64,000 bases of DNA, taken from contig JBIQJD010000012.1 in the NCBI GenBank assembly GCA_044507695.1, forward strand, positions 1 through 64,000, given 5' to 3'. This DNA comes from JBIQJD01 sp044507695. GTDB lineage: Bacteria; Bacteroidota; Ignavibacteria; Ignavibacteriales; Ignavibacteriaceae. Position 1 is the stretch's first letter, and every line of letters starts with the position of its first letter. The notes beneath the pieces were generated by a model, which did no database searches, was not told the origin of the DNA, and was given only the letters and a program-made list of their open reading frames with translations. Made by a program: the position numbers and the translations under genes. Below, piece by piece: positions 44,144-53,912 of the stretch.

Positions 44144-45793
44144 TTATAATTTTAATTCAAGAGTGAAGAGTGCATCAAGTGATTTATTAGTCGTTGATTT
44201 TTGTAAACTTTCATTTATATAAAAAAGATTTAAATACATTTTAATTTGTTTTACGGGCTCAAAACTTAATGAGAAGGTGATATTCCGTTTGTATTCTAAT
44301 TCACCATCTAAAAAATGCACTTCATCGGAATCAATAACTCTGTGTCCAAGATTAATATCTCCGCCGGCATTTTTAGTTACTGTGCCATTTTCATCAACGG
44401 GATTTGCACCATGAACTGTGTAACCAAATCCTGCAGATGCAATTAATCTGTTAAAAAATCTGTAGTTGCACTCAAAATAAAATAGTTCACTGTTTGGCTG
44501 CAATTGTGAACTTAAGTTATAACCGAAATTTGTGTAATTGTTCCGAATCAATCTATGCGTAAAAGTATAAGGTTCAATTCTGAAATAATCAAACCGGAAA
44601 TCGAGTGGAAGTATTTTGTAGAGATTTGCAGAATAAAATCCGGCGTTTAACACAGTTTGATTTCCCCACCATCCGCTTCCTAATTTTCCATAAGATATAT
44701 CATCAATTAAAATGGAAGCATAAAGGAATAAGCCATCTATACTTTTACTGTATGCATCAGCAAATAACATTGCATTGTCTCTGTCCTGATTTGAATGTTC
44801 CACTGATTTATAAAATGCAAATGGATTCACGTATGATAAATCAATCGGTCGATCCCCGTAAATAACAAGTTCCCCGATTCCAAAACCAAAATGTTTTGAA
44901 GGATCAAATCCTATTCTGTGATACCCGATGTATTTTTCTTCAACCACTTCACTTCCGAAAGTAATTGAGTCCGGTATAAAATAATTTCTTCCGAGCAGTT
45001 TACCATGGAAATAGCTGTAGGAAAAGAAATCATATTTTATTTTTAAGGAAAGATAATCAAACATGGGGGATGAACTTCCCAAAAAAGATTTAACCGCACC
45101 GTAGCCAATATTCATTCTATCTCTGCCAAATTTAAATTTGATTAAATCAAAATCAGCGGTGATGTATCCTTCTGTTTCATCAAAGAAAGTTTCCTCGGGT
45201 GTTGAATTAAACTTATAGTTATACTTAATATCATTCCGAGCTAACGCAGCTTCTTTATCTCCAAAAACATTTCCATTTGTTCCTCTCAGGAAAAATCCAA
45301 TTTTATTTAAAAATGTACCGCGGATTTCACCGCCAATTACACCAACCGGAGTAAAAAATGAATTATTGTTTTCTAAGGTCCGGTTGATTAATTGTCCTTC
45401 TGCAATAAGATTGATAAACAAATTTGCTTTGCCTTCATCATTAAGAAGGAACAAATATTTTTGTTTTTGAGAAAGCAGATTATACTCCCCTTCTCCAATT
45501 ATTGATTGTGAATTCTTAAGCGTGCCGTAAAGTTCAATCTCGAATTCTTTTTTTAAATCATCCAGAATTTTTCTATCTATTTCATCAAGTTTATCAGCTT
45601 TCCGGATGATGGAGTGTAAATAAACGGCGGCTTCTTTTCTTGTGATTGGCAGTTCAAATTTACTGTATCCGGATATGATGTTTAACGCATCCATTCTTTC
45701 AAGAAAAAGATAGAGCGGGTTTTCCAAACGAACATATTCTGTTTGTGAAAAAGCAATAGAAGTTAAGATGAGGAATAAAAATATTTTCTTCAA
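44144..45793 (-). CDS. Outer-membrane protein, Wzi-like capsule assembly family
   Basis: This 549-aa protein has a signal peptide (KKIFLFLILTSIAFS) and an alpha-helical N-terminal part (LFLERMDALNIISGY ... RKADKLDEIDRKILDDLKKE). A long beta-barrel-like remainder follows, with alternating aromatic strands and a typical final strand ending LFTLELKL. It resembles Wzi-type barrels that bind surface polysaccharide in Bacteroidota. The start is TTG. It precedes ctpA by 13 bases. Family call is moderate. Confidence 0.75.
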   Translation of the reverse strand: MKKIFLFLILTSIAFSQTEYVRLENPLYLFLERMDALNIISGYSKFELPITRKEAAVYLHSIIRKADKLDEIDRKILDDLKKEFEIELYGTLKNSQSIIGEGEYNLLSQKQKYLFLLNDEGKANLFINLIAEGQLINRTLENNNSFFTPVGVIGGEIRGTFLNKIGFFLRGTNGNVFGDKEAALARNDIKYNYKFNSTPEETFFDETEGYITADFDLIKFKFGRDRMNIGYGAVKSFLGSSSPMFDYLSLKIKYDFFSYSYFHGKLLGRNYFIPDSITFGSEVVEEKYIGYHRIGFDPSKHFGFGIGELVIYGDRPIDLSYVNPFAFYKSVEHSNQDRDNAMLFADAYSKSIDGLFLYASILIDDISYGKLGSGWWGNQTVLNAGFYSANLYKILPLDFRFDYFRIEPYTFTHRLIRNNYTNFGYNLSSQLQPNSELFYFECNYRFFNRLIASAGFGYTVHGANPVDENGTVTKNAGGDINLGHRVIDSDEVHFLDGELEYKRNITFSLSFEPVKQIKMYLNLFYINESLQKSTTNKSLDALFTLELKL

Positions 45794-45833
45794 AAAAATA
45801 CCAGGGTTTATGTTTACTGCAAAGTTAGTAAAT

Positions 45834-46562
45834 CTATCTGACCTGTTCCCATTCTTTTGAAATGGATTTGTTCTTAAATAAAACTGAAAGGCCGTTTTTA
45901 ATCCAGAGCCAGGTTACACCGGAATAACCAAATTTACGGTATCGCCGTGGAGATTCGTAGATACAAACTTCATCAGAAAAAAGAATTTTACCGGATTTTC
46001 TCACACGTCTGAAAAGGTCAAAATCTTCTCCGGCAGCAAGTGCGGTATTGTATCCGCCAAGTTTTTTAAACACATCAGAATGAATTATCTGGCATTCACC
46101 TCTTCCCATTCCAACACCAATTTTATTGAGAAATTTGAAATATCTGTTATACCCTGCATGAAAAAGTTTATCAGATAAAATAGCTTCCTGCGGAGAAATT
46201 ACAACTCTGCAGGTCATGGCAAGATAATCGCTGCCAATAAAATTTTCTTCAACATAATTAAAGAAGTTTATAATATCGGGAAAAATAATATCAGCATTAA
46301 TGAAAACTAAAATTTCACCTGAAGCAGCAGCAGCGCCTTCATTTCTCCCTTCTGCAATATTTTGTTTATAATCTTTGTTAAAAATTTTCAGAATATCCGC
46401 AGAGTTCGCTGCAATTTCCAGAGTTTTGTCAGAGCTTCCGCCATCTGATACAATAATTTCGATTTCGAATTTTTTTCTGAACTCAGAATCGGTTAGTTGA
46501 TTTAAAATAACAGGCAGCAGTTTTTCTTCATTCAAAGTTGGAATTATTATACTGTATTTCAA
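45834..46562 (-). CDS. Family 2 glycosyltransferase
   Basis: This 242-aa GT-A enzyme has IIPTLNEEKLLP at the N-terminus, VSDGGSSDKTLEI for the nucleotide sugar, FINADI in the DxD position (NAD) and AGEDFDLFRRVRKSGK near the acceptor end. There is a hydrophobic segment at the C-terminus (VTWLWIKNGLSVLF). Sugar and acceptor are unknown. The TTG start has AGGAACGG upstream. Neighbouring Wzi-like and DUF2279 genes suggest an envelope role. Confidence 0.88.
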   Translation of the reverse strand: MKYSIIIPTLNEEKLLPVILNQLTDSEFRKKFEIEIIVSDGGSSDKTLEIAANSADILKIFNKDYKQNIAEGRNEGAAAASGEILVFINADIIFPDIINFFNYVEENFIGSDYLAMTCRVVISPQEAILSDKLFHAGYNRYFKFLNKIGVGMGRGECQIIHSDVFKKLGGYNTALAAGEDFDLFRRVRKSGKILFSDEVCIYESPRRYRKFGYSGVTWLWIKNGLSVLFKNKSISKEWEQVR

Positions 46563-46578
46563 ATCCGTTCCTGAATAA

Positions 46579-47541
46579 TTAAAAAAGAAAAACGAAAAAT
46601 GCGGTATTGCCGGAGATGCGAATTCCAGGCATCGGAAAGTGAATATAGTTAAGAGAATTTTTTATGAACTGCCAGACTCCACCATACAAAGGTATCGCTT
46701 CAGCATCAAGATCAAGTCCTATATAAAAATTTTTTTGTCCGCCGCCGCTGCCATCAAGATTTTTTACTCCTATTCCAGCAGCAATATTAAGCCATTCAGG
46801 CCAAGCATTAGAAACAGGTTTGGGAAGAAGATTTTTTACACGCATACTTAACCAATATTTTTGCCCTTCGTAATCATCAATACTATTACCTTTATGCAAT
46901 CCATCAATTAATTTTTTAGAAGGATAATAACTGAATTTAACCTGAAAATTTTTTAAGAACGGAAAATAATATTGGCTTAATGTAAAGCCCGCACCTAAAA
47001 AATCAGCGGCAGCATCTCCTGGACTAAAACCCCAATCGGGACCAAATCCATCTTCAATCTCCACGTACATTTGAAAGGCAAAGGATAAAACACTTCCCCA
47101 AATCGCAGCGGTTTCTGATTGCATGTTACCAGCTTCCAGTGCACCTGAAAACAAATGTGAAAGCAATGCGCCGCCGTAGAAATGTCCAACCTTATCAATC
47201 CCTAAAGCGTAAAGAGGATCATTCTGAAAATGGAAAGCAGTTCGCTGATCCTTCCACCACGCGTTTTGTTGATAAATGTGAACGCCGACTCCAATTGCAA
47301 AAGTTGCTGCACCAACTCCGGCTAATGTATTGTAATTAAGTTCAGTTTTAAATGGATCGTAATTTAGATTAGCATTTCCTTTATATGGATTAGATAATTT
47401 ATATCTCTCAACTTTTAAATTGAAAGAAGAATCCCTGATTGGCTGGAGTGATGCATGTGAAAGTTCTGCAGTATTATTATTCTGTGCCATAATTGCCATT
47501 GAAGCAATCAGAACAATGAATACAATTTTGAATCTAATCAT
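46579..47541 (-). CDS. DUF2279 family exported protein
   Basis: This 320-aa protein has a signal peptide (FKIVFIVLIASMAIMAQ), then a DUF2279/YfiM-type region (DKVGHFYGGALLSHLFSGAL and DWGFSPGDAAADFLGAG, about residues 115-190) with helices that could sit in or on the membrane. A C-terminal beta-rich part follows. Function is unknown. Its stop is 16 bases before the glycosyltransferase start, so co-transcription is likely. Confidence 0.83.
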   Translation of the reverse strand: MIRFKIVFIVLIASMAIMAQNNNTAELSHASLQPIRDSSFNLKVERYKLSNPYKGNANLNYDPFKTELNYNTLAGVGAATFAIGVGVHIYQQNAWWKDQRTAFHFQNDPLYALGIDKVGHFYGGALLSHLFSGALEAGNMQSETAAIWGSVLSFAFQMYVEIEDGFGPDWGFSPGDAAADFLGAGFTLSQYYFPFLKNFQVKFSYYPSKKLIDGLHKGNSIDDYEGQKYWLSMRVKNLLPKPVSNAWPEWLNIAAGIGVKNLDGSGGGQKNFYIGLDLDAEAIPLYGGVWQFIKNSLNYIHFPMPGIRISGNTAFFVFLF

Positions 47542-47610
47542 TTATAATGATCTGTTTAATTGATGTAACTTATCCATTAGTTTTTTAAGATTGTAGTCAT
47601 TGAACAATCT

Positions 47611-49119
47611 CTATTTAACTTCCGGTTTCATCTGCGGAAAGAAAATTACATCACGTATTGAAGATTGATTTGTCAGAAGCATCACAAGCCTGTCGATTCC
47701 AATACCAAGTCCGGCAGTAGGCGGCATTCCATATTCAAGTGCACGGATAAAATCATTATCAATTCTGTGTGCTTCTTCATCCCCTGCTTCACCCAGTTTT
47801 ACCTGTTCTTCAAATCTTGCTTTCTGATCAATCGGATCATTCAATTCAGAAAATGCATTTGCAATTTCTCTGCCTGCAACATAGGCTTCAAAGCGTTCTA
47901 CAAGTCCGGGTTTTGATCTGTGTTTTTTTGCAAGCGGAGAAAGCTCAAGCGGATAATCAATTACAAAAGTTGGCTGAATTAATTCCGGCTGAACAGTAAC
48001 GCTGAATATTTCATCAATCAGTTTTGGTTTGGTTTCAATGTTTTTTATTTCAATACCAAGTTTTTTAGCCGCATCTTTTAATTCCTGAATTGAAGCTGTT
48101 AAAACATTTAAACCGGTTTTTTCCTCTATAGCTTCAATCATTGAAACTCTCTGCCACGGAGATTTGAAATTGATCTGATGTTCTTCATAAACAAAATTAA
48201 AAGTGCCAAAAACTTCTTCACAAATTGTTGTAATCATTTTTTCAACATAGTTCATCATCCATTCATAATCTTTGTAAGGAACATAAAGCTCCATCATTGT
48301 AAATTCCGGGTTATGTGTTCTATCCATTCCTTCATTACGAAAATCTTTGCTTATCTCATAAACTCCGTTAAAACCTCCGACTATTAATCTTTTAAGATAT
48401 AATTCATCCGCAATCCTCAGGTAAAGTGTTGTATCAAGCGTATTGTGATGAGTTATAAACGGACGAGCTGCAGCACCTCCATACAACGGCTGAAGAATCG
48501 GTGTTTCAACTTCAAGGTAACCGCTTTCATCAAGAAATTTTCTCATTGCTGAAATTATTCGGCTTCTTTTTATGAATACATCTTTGATATGTGGATTAAC
48601 AATTAAATCAACATAACGCTGGCGATAGCGTAATTCTTTATCGGCGAACTGATCATGAATGATTTTATTTCCCTGCTCATCAACTGTTTCTTTGGGAACA
48701 GGCAACGGTCTTAATGATTTAGAAAGAAGAGTTAGTGATGTAACGTGAACTGAAATTTCACCCGTTTTAGTTTTAAAAGTATATCCTTCAACTCCAATAA
48801 TATCGCCAATATCGAGAAGCCGGAATGCATCGTAAGAATCACCGATATCATCCTTCCGAAGATAAACCTGTATTCTTCCATTTGAATCCATAAGGTGTGC
48901 AAATGATGCTTTACCCATCCTGCGGATTGCCATTATTCTACCGGCAATTTTTACGGTTCTTTTTTCATCATCTTTATAATTATTTTTTATATCAGCAGAA
49001 TCAGAATCAACATCAAAGCTGTAAGCAAAGGGTTCAAAACCTTTTGCTTTCAGTTCTTCTAATTCTTCATATCTTCTTTTAATTAATACATTAATATCTT
49101 GTGGTGTATTGGTATCCAA
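47611..49119 (-). CDS. lysS: Lysyl-tRNA synthetase, class II
   Basis: This cytoplasmic enzyme charges tRNA-Lys. The 502 aa include an N-terminal OB anticodon-binding domain (VKIAGRIMAIRRMGKASFAH), motif 2 (FRNEGMDRTHNPEFTMME) and motif 3 (GLGIGIDRLVMLLTN) of the class II core. The start is TTG at 49119 with a strong GGAGGA. A 7-bp inverted repeat follows the stop but has no T-run on this strand. It lies downstream of dacB. Confidence 0.97.
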   Translation of the reverse strand: MDTNTPQDINVLIKRRYEELEELKAKGFEPFAYSFDVDSDSADIKNNYKDDEKRTVKIAGRIMAIRRMGKASFAHLMDSNGRIQVYLRKDDIGDSYDAFRLLDIGDIIGVEGYTFKTKTGEISVHVTSLTLLSKSLRPLPVPKETVDEQGNKIIHDQFADKELRYRQRYVDLIVNPHIKDVFIKRSRIISAMRKFLDESGYLEVETPILQPLYGGAAARPFITHHNTLDTTLYLRIADELYLKRLIVGGFNGVYEISKDFRNEGMDRTHNPEFTMMELYVPYKDYEWMMNYVEKMITTICEEVFGTFNFVYEEHQINFKSPWQRVSMIEAIEEKTGLNVLTASIQELKDAAKKLGIEIKNIETKPKLIDEIFSVTVQPELIQPTFVIDYPLELSPLAKKHRSKPGLVERFEAYVAGREIANAFSELNDPIDQKARFEEQVKLGEAGDEEAHRIDNDFIRALEYGMPPTAGLGIGIDRLVMLLTNQSSIRDVIFFPQMKPEVK

Positions 49120-49156
49120 TTATTCCTCCTAAAATTTCCGCGTAAACTGCGGTTTA

Positions 49157-50710
49157 TTATTTTCTTTTGAAATTTGCTAATCTTAAACAGACAAGATCCT
49201 GCAGATTTTCTGCAAGCTTTACAGGTACATTAAAATTATTTACAAACAATACAAAAGCAATAAGTTCATTATCACCAGTATAAGCATAACCCGCAAGCGA
49301 TCTTACATTGCCCAGGAAACCTGGTTTTGCTCTTATCTTGCCTTCCGCTCTCGTATTTTTCATGCGTGTACCTAGTGATCCATCTAATCCGGCAATTGGT
49401 AATGAGTTATAAAATGGAATGAAATATTTACTCTTGTACATGTAATTCAAAAGAGTAAGTGTTTGCCTGGGTGAAACAAGATTCAACCTTGATAAACCGC
49501 TTCCATCAACTATAACCATGCCTTCGGGATTTATTCCCATCTCACGGAAAATTTCTTCAGAAGCAGAAATACCATTAGCCGCAGTGCCGTAATATTCTTT
49601 CTCCATTCCAATTGTTTTTAATAATTGTTCCGCGAAAAAATTCTGGCTGTTCTTATTAATTACTTTTACTATATCGCTGAGCGGAAATGATTTATACTCA
49701 AGCAGCAATTCCATGTTAGAGTAATTTAAAGGATTTTCAATCTCATCAACATCAACAGGATATCCTTTAACAACAATTCCTTTTTTCTCCAGAACATCTT
49801 TTAAAATTACCATTGCATATTGTGTTGGATTATTAACTGTTACAAAAGTTTTAACAGTATCAGAATTCACCTTTATTGTACCGAAGACATTAACAACGTT
49901 TGTTCCACGTTCTCTGTAAACACTTATTGAGGTTACGGAATCACGCGGAACGGTAACTACATTATTTAATACGATGATATATTTTGTATCAGGTTTTATT
50001 GTAATAACGGATGAGAGATTATCTTTATTAACGCTTACAAAAATATCAACTGTGTTATCATTAAAAGCTATTGCACCAGAAGGAGCACTGTACCAGTAGC
50101 TTTCATAATCCCATTGCCAGCCTGTGCCAAGACCTTTATCATCAAATTCATCATCATCACCAATAATATTTCCGGAAATTTCATCAATTCCAATTTCAAG
50201 CAGCGAATCAGCCCAGCGATTGAAGACAGCAAACATATCATTGTTATAAAATCGGCCGGAGATAGTTGGATCACCATAACCCTTAACAACAAGATCTCCC
50301 AATAGGATTGATCCATCAATTTTTCCGTTTGCATATAATTCTGTTGTATAGCGGTAATCGCTGCCAAGTGAAATTAATCCGGCTGATGTAGTAAATAACT
50401 TTAAAGTAGATGCAGGAATAAAAAGTTTATCTTCATTTCTTTTATAAAAGTACTCACCTGTTTCAAGTGATTGAATAATCACTCCCCAATTAGCATTACT
50501 GAAATTTGGATCGTTAAATATATCTTCCATCTGTGTCCAGAATTCAGATATAGTTGAATAAGAATATTTGGGGATTGAATCTGACTCAGTGTTTTGTGGA
50601 AGAGCGGAAACAGAAAATAAAAGTATTAGAAACAGAACAAGTTTTCCAGACAGTTTATACCAAACTCTCTCTTCTTCTTCAAAACCATAAAAATCCTGAT
50701 TATCCGCCAT
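49157..50710 (-). CDS. dacB: D-alanyl-D-alanine carboxypeptidase/endopeptidase, PBP4 type (S13)
   Basis: This periplasmic penicillin-binding protein trims or cuts peptidoglycan stem peptides. The 517 aa include an N-terminal export helix (about residues 20-38), the nucleophile motif SxxK at 101-104 (PASTLKLF), the domain insertion typical of S13, then DGSGLSRLN. The third motif, normally KTG, reads KPG (462-464, RAKPGFLGN). The rest of that region (VRSLAGYA) is normal. The ATG overlaps rluB by 11 bases and puts an unusually long acidic stretch before the helix. Confidence 0.9.
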   Translation of the reverse strand: MADNQDFYGFEEEERVWYKLSGKLVLFLILLFSVSALPQNTESDSIPKYSYSTISEFWTQMEDIFNDPNFSNANWGVIIQSLETGEYFYKRNEDKLFIPASTLKLFTTSAGLISLGSDYRYTTELYANGKIDGSILLGDLVVKGYGDPTISGRFYNNDMFAVFNRWADSLLEIGIDEISGNIIGDDDEFDDKGLGTGWQWDYESYWYSAPSGAIAFNDNTVDIFVSVNKDNLSSVITIKPDTKYIIVLNNVVTVPRDSVTSISVYRERGTNVVNVFGTIKVNSDTVKTFVTVNNPTQYAMVILKDVLEKKGIVVKGYPVDVDEIENPLNYSNMELLLEYKSFPLSDIVKVINKNSQNFFAEQLLKTIGMEKEYYGTAANGISASEEIFREMGINPEGMVIVDGSGLSRLNLVSPRQTLTLLNYMYKSKYFIPFYNSLPIAGLDGSLGTRMKNTRAEGKIRAKPGFLGNVRSLAGYAYTGDNELIAFVLFVNNFNVPVKLAENLQDLVCLRLANFKRK

Positions 50711-51410
50711 AAGTCTTTCTTATCCTGTTTACTTCTTCAATAGTAAGTTTTCTATAAGTTCCCGGAGGAATATCGGCGTTAATTCCCGCATAACTTTTTC
50801 TATTTAGATTGATAACATTGTATCCTAAAGTATTAAACATTTTTTTTACAAAGTGATTCCTTCCTTCAACTCCGGTAACTTCAACAAGTGTTTTGTTATT
50901 GATTTTGGGAAAAGTAATTTTTGTAAACCTTCCTTTTACCCCATCAAGATAAACACCTTTTAATAAGGTTTTTAAATCATCTTCCAGCAAAGGCCTGTTA
51001 ATTTTAACTTCATAAATACGGGGAACCTTATTTCCGGGATGAGTAAGCAGGTTGGAAAAATCACCATCATTAGTTAAAAACAAAACACCGGTTGTGTTAT
51101 AATCAAGCCTGCCAACAGGATAAATTCTCTCATTGCTTTTTATCAGTTCAACAACTGTCATCCTGTTTTTTTCATCGTCCGTACTTGTAATAACTCCCTT
51201 TGGTTTATTCAGTAAAAAATAAACATGTTTTTTAGGAATTATTTTTTCCCCATCAACAGTAACTTCATCTTTCCCGGGATCAACTTTATGTGCAAGATCA
51301 ACTACAATTTGATTATTAACGCAAACTCTTCCTTCTAAAATAAAACTCTCTGCTTTTCTCCTTGATGCAATACCACTTTCGGAAATATATTTATTCAGTC
51401 TCGTCAGCAT
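50700..51410 (-). CDS. Pseudouridine synthase of the RsuA/RluB/E/F family
   Basis: This modifies uridine in rRNA. The N-terminal S4 domain (RLNKYISESGIASRRKAESF) is followed by the catalytic domain with the aspartate in VGRLDYNTTGVLFLTNDG, and GRNHFVKKMF near the end. RluB-like is likely from the scpB neighbour, a common arrangement. I chose the ATG at 51410 (MLTRLNKY). A start at 51449 would add 13 basic residues and overlap scpB by more. Confidence 0.93.
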   Translation of the reverse strand: MLTRLNKYISESGIASRRKAESFILEGRVCVNNQIVVDLAHKVDPGKDEVTVDGEKIIPKKHVYFLLNKPKGVITSTDDEKNRMTVVELIKSNERIYPVGRLDYNTTGVLFLTNDGDFSNLLTHPGNKVPRIYEVKINRPLLEDDLKTLLKGVYLDGVKGRFTKITFPKINNKTLVEVTGVEGRNHFVKKMFNTLGYNVINLNRKSYAGINADIPPGTYRKLTIEEVNRIRKTYGG

Positions 51411-52041
51411 TTTGTTCTTCCACAGTTTCACTTTCAAGATTTTCTTCAATCATATTCATCATTATTTTATTTTTTTGTTCAATGAAATCTTCATCCTTCA
51501 TTATCTCTTCAATCTCTCTTGGTTTTGGAAGATCACTCAATTTATCAAGTCCGAAATATTTTAAAAACTCATTTGTTGTGCCATATAACAACGGCCTGCC
51601 GATTGTTTCTGCTCTTCCGGTAATTGCAATGAGATTTTTTTCAAGCAGCATATTTAAAATATAATCTGAATTTACACCGCGGATTGTTTCCAGTTCCGGT
51701 TTTGTAAGCGGCTGCTTATAGGCAATAATTGCAAGTGTTTCAAGAGCAGCCTGGCTTAATCTTCTTTTACTTTTTTCTGAAGAGAGATAACCAACATACT
51801 TTGCGTACTCCGGTCTTGTTGCAAAAAGATATCCGCCTGAAATTTTTATAATCCTGAATGAAAGATTTTGTTCATCATACTTTTTGTTTAATTCTTCAAT
51901 GGCTGCTTCAACATCACTCGTGCTGATTTGAATTTCTTCTCCGTCAATTCCTTTTATAGCTTTAACAATATCCGATGCAGGAATGGAATCATCAGAAGAA
52001 AAGATTAAAGCTTCAATTATTGAATTATAAATATTTTCCAT
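51391..52041 (-). CDS. scpB: Segregation and condensation protein B
   Basis: This kleisin-associated subunit of the bacterial SMC-ScpAB complex has 216 aa with two winged-helix domains (IYNSIIEALIFSSDDSIPAS; RLSQAALETLAIIAYKQPLT, with RGVNSDYILNMLLEKNLI) and an acidic C-terminal tail. It lies 23 bases after scpA. The rluB start is within its last codons. Confidence 0.95.
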   Translation of the reverse strand: MENIYNSIIEALIFSSDDSIPASDIVKAIKGIDGEEIQISTSDVEAAIEELNKKYDEQNLSFRIIKISGGYLFATRPEYAKYVGYLSSEKSKRRLSQAALETLAIIAYKQPLTKPELETIRGVNSDYILNMLLEKNLIAITGRAETIGRPLLYGTTNEFLKYFGLDKLSDLPKPREIEEIMKDEDFIEQKNKIMMNMIEENLESETVEEQNADETE

Positions 52042-52064
52042 TTTTATTCTTCCTGAACAAAACC

Positions 52065-52784
52065 TTAATTTGAATTGAGCTTATACAAAACAAAATTATT
52101 GAAATCAGGAGATTCTTTTATACCGATTTTCTGCATCTTTGTTAATTCAAGCAGCGCAATAAAGGTGATTACAATTCTGATCTTCTCCCTCATACCATCA
52201 ACCAGGCTTAAAAAATGCAGTTCCGGATTTTTATCAAGCATAGATAAAATAAATTCTATTTGTTCATCAATTGTAACATTGATTTTTTTAATTTCATGTA
52301 CCGGCGGCGGTTTAACTCCTTCAATTACTTTTTTGAATGCTTTTGCAAGATCAAAAACGGTAACGTTCTTCAGAAGTATTTCATATTCAGGCGGAGATTC
52401 TTTTTCATCAGCAGAAAAATTTCCCCGGAAACTAACCTTTCTTTGGTTTGATTCCAGAAATGTTAATTCCTCTGCAACCTCTTTATATTTTTTATATTCA
52501 AGCAGCGCCTGAATAAGTTCAGCACGCGGATCAATCTCTTCACCTTTTTCATCAACTTCTCTCGGCAGCAGCATGCGCACCTTAATATGCATAAGAGTTG
52601 AAGCCATCAGAATAAAATCACCGGCCGTTTCAAGATCAAGCATTTTAATAAGATTCACATAATCAAGAAATTCCTTTGTAATCCGGGAGATAGGAATATC
52701 GTAGATATTCAATTCATCTCTCTTTATAAAAAATAAGAGAAGATCAAGAGGCCCTTCAAAATGATCTAACTTAATTTTATACAC
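52065..52784 (-). CDS. scpA: Segregation and condensation protein A
   Basis: This kleisin subunit links SMC heads. The 239 aa have the N-terminal LDHFEGPLDLLLFFIKRDEL, the central DFILMASTLMHIKVRMLLPR and the C-terminal winged helix (IRIVITFIALLELTKMQKIG). The start is GTG at 52784. It is followed by scpB, the usual order. Confidence 0.95.
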   Translation of the reverse strand: MYKIKLDHFEGPLDLLLFFIKRDELNIYDIPISRITKEFLDYVNLIKMLDLETAGDFILMASTLMHIKVRMLLPREVDEKGEEIDPRAELIQALLEYKKYKEVAEELTFLESNQRKVSFRGNFSADEKESPPEYEILLKNVTVFDLAKAFKKVIEGVKPPPVHEIKKINVTIDEQIEFILSMLDKNPELHFLSLVDGMREKIRIVITFIALLELTKMQKIGIKESPDFNNFVLYKLNSN

Positions 52785-52811
52785 GCGGCTTATCTTTCCT
52801 GATTAATACTG

Positions 52812-53789
52812 TTAACCTAATTTCATTTTTTCACGAACTTCTGCCATTGTAATCTGTGCTGTTTTTCTCGCCCGTTTCTCACCATCAATCAGAATTTCTT
52901 CAACCTCGTTCAACCGGTCTTCATAATATTTTCTTTTTTCTCTGATAGGATTAAGAAACTCAGAAATATGTGAAGCGCAATTCATTTTGCAATCAAAGCA
53001 GCCTAATGCACCGGAACTGCAGCCTGCTTCAATTTCCGGAACTTCAAGCGGATTAAATTTTTTATGAAAAGCAAACACCAAACAAATATGCGGATTTCCC
53101 GGATCACCTTTCCGTATTTTATTTGGATCTGTAACTGCTTTTTTCATTTTTGCTTTTACAGTTTCAGGATCATCAGAAAGCAAGATTGTGTTGTTAAGTG
53201 ATTTACTCATCTTCGCATTTCCATCTAATCCCGGCAAACGTGAAAACTGAGTAAGCAGCGGTTCTGGTTCAGGAAAAACTTCTCCCCACTGATTATTAAA
53301 TCTGCGTGCAATCTCTCTCGTAATTTCAACATGAGGAACCTGATCTTCACCAACCGGGACAGCTTCTCCTTTGTAAAGAAGAATATCCGCAGCCTGAAGA
53401 ACAGGATAACCCAGATGACCAAAAATTATCGTTTCAATATTTAAGTCCCGGACCTGATCTTTTAAACTTGGATTTCGCTCAAGCCTGCTCACAGAAATCA
53501 GCATTCCAAAAATCAAATTTAATTCTGTATGTTCTTTTACTTTTGATTGCCTGAACACCGGACTTTTAACCGGATCAATTCCTGAAGCAAGCCAGTCAAT
53601 CACCATTTCAATTGAATTGGAATAAATTTCTGAAGTATCTAATTGAGTTGTTAACACATGATAATCAGCAATAAGATGATAATTATTGTATTCATCCTGC
53701 AATTTAACCCAATTTTCCAAAGCTCCCACATAATGCCCGATATGAAGTTTACCGGTGGGCCTCATTCCACTTAGAATTCTTTTTTTCAA
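52812..53789 (-). CDS. trpS: Tryptophanyl-tRNA synthetase
   Basis: This class I synthetase has 325 aa. The HIGH motif is in PTGKLHIGHYVGAL and the KMSKS motif in NAKMSKSLNN. A cysteine-rich insert (CSSGALGCFDCKMNC, about residues 263-277) is like the metal or Fe-S-binding insert seen in some TrpRS. The start is TTG at 53789. About 120 bases separate it from the HNH gene upstream, with no hairpin seen. Confidence 0.95.
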   Translation of the reverse strand: MKKRILSGMRPTGKLHIGHYVGALENWVKLQDEYNNYHLIADYHVLTTQLDTSEIYSNSIEMVIDWLASGIDPVKSPVFRQSKVKEHTELNLIFGMLISVSRLERNPSLKDQVRDLNIETIIFGHLGYPVLQAADILLYKGEAVPVGEDQVPHVEITREIARRFNNQWGEVFPEPEPLLTQFSRLPGLDGNAKMSKSLNNTILLSDDPETVKAKMKKAVTDPNKIRKGDPGNPHICLVFAFHKKFNPLEVPEIEAGCSSGALGCFDCKMNCASHISEFLNPIREKRKYYEDRLNEVEEILIDGEKRARKTAQITMAEVREKMKLG

Positions 53790-53912
53790 GCCTTATCCAT
53801 TGATTTTTAATGCGAAAAGATAATAATAATGCATCTAATATTCTCACTTACATTGCAATTAAAAATTATCTTTTTTCTTCTGCAGGAAATGAAATGTTGA
53901 TTTAAATTTTAA

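Noticed and set aside
47588..47610. AGATTGT/ACAATCT inverted repeat after lysS
   Set aside because: On the lysS strand it is followed by A-rich sequence and not T, so it does not qualify as an intrinsic terminator.
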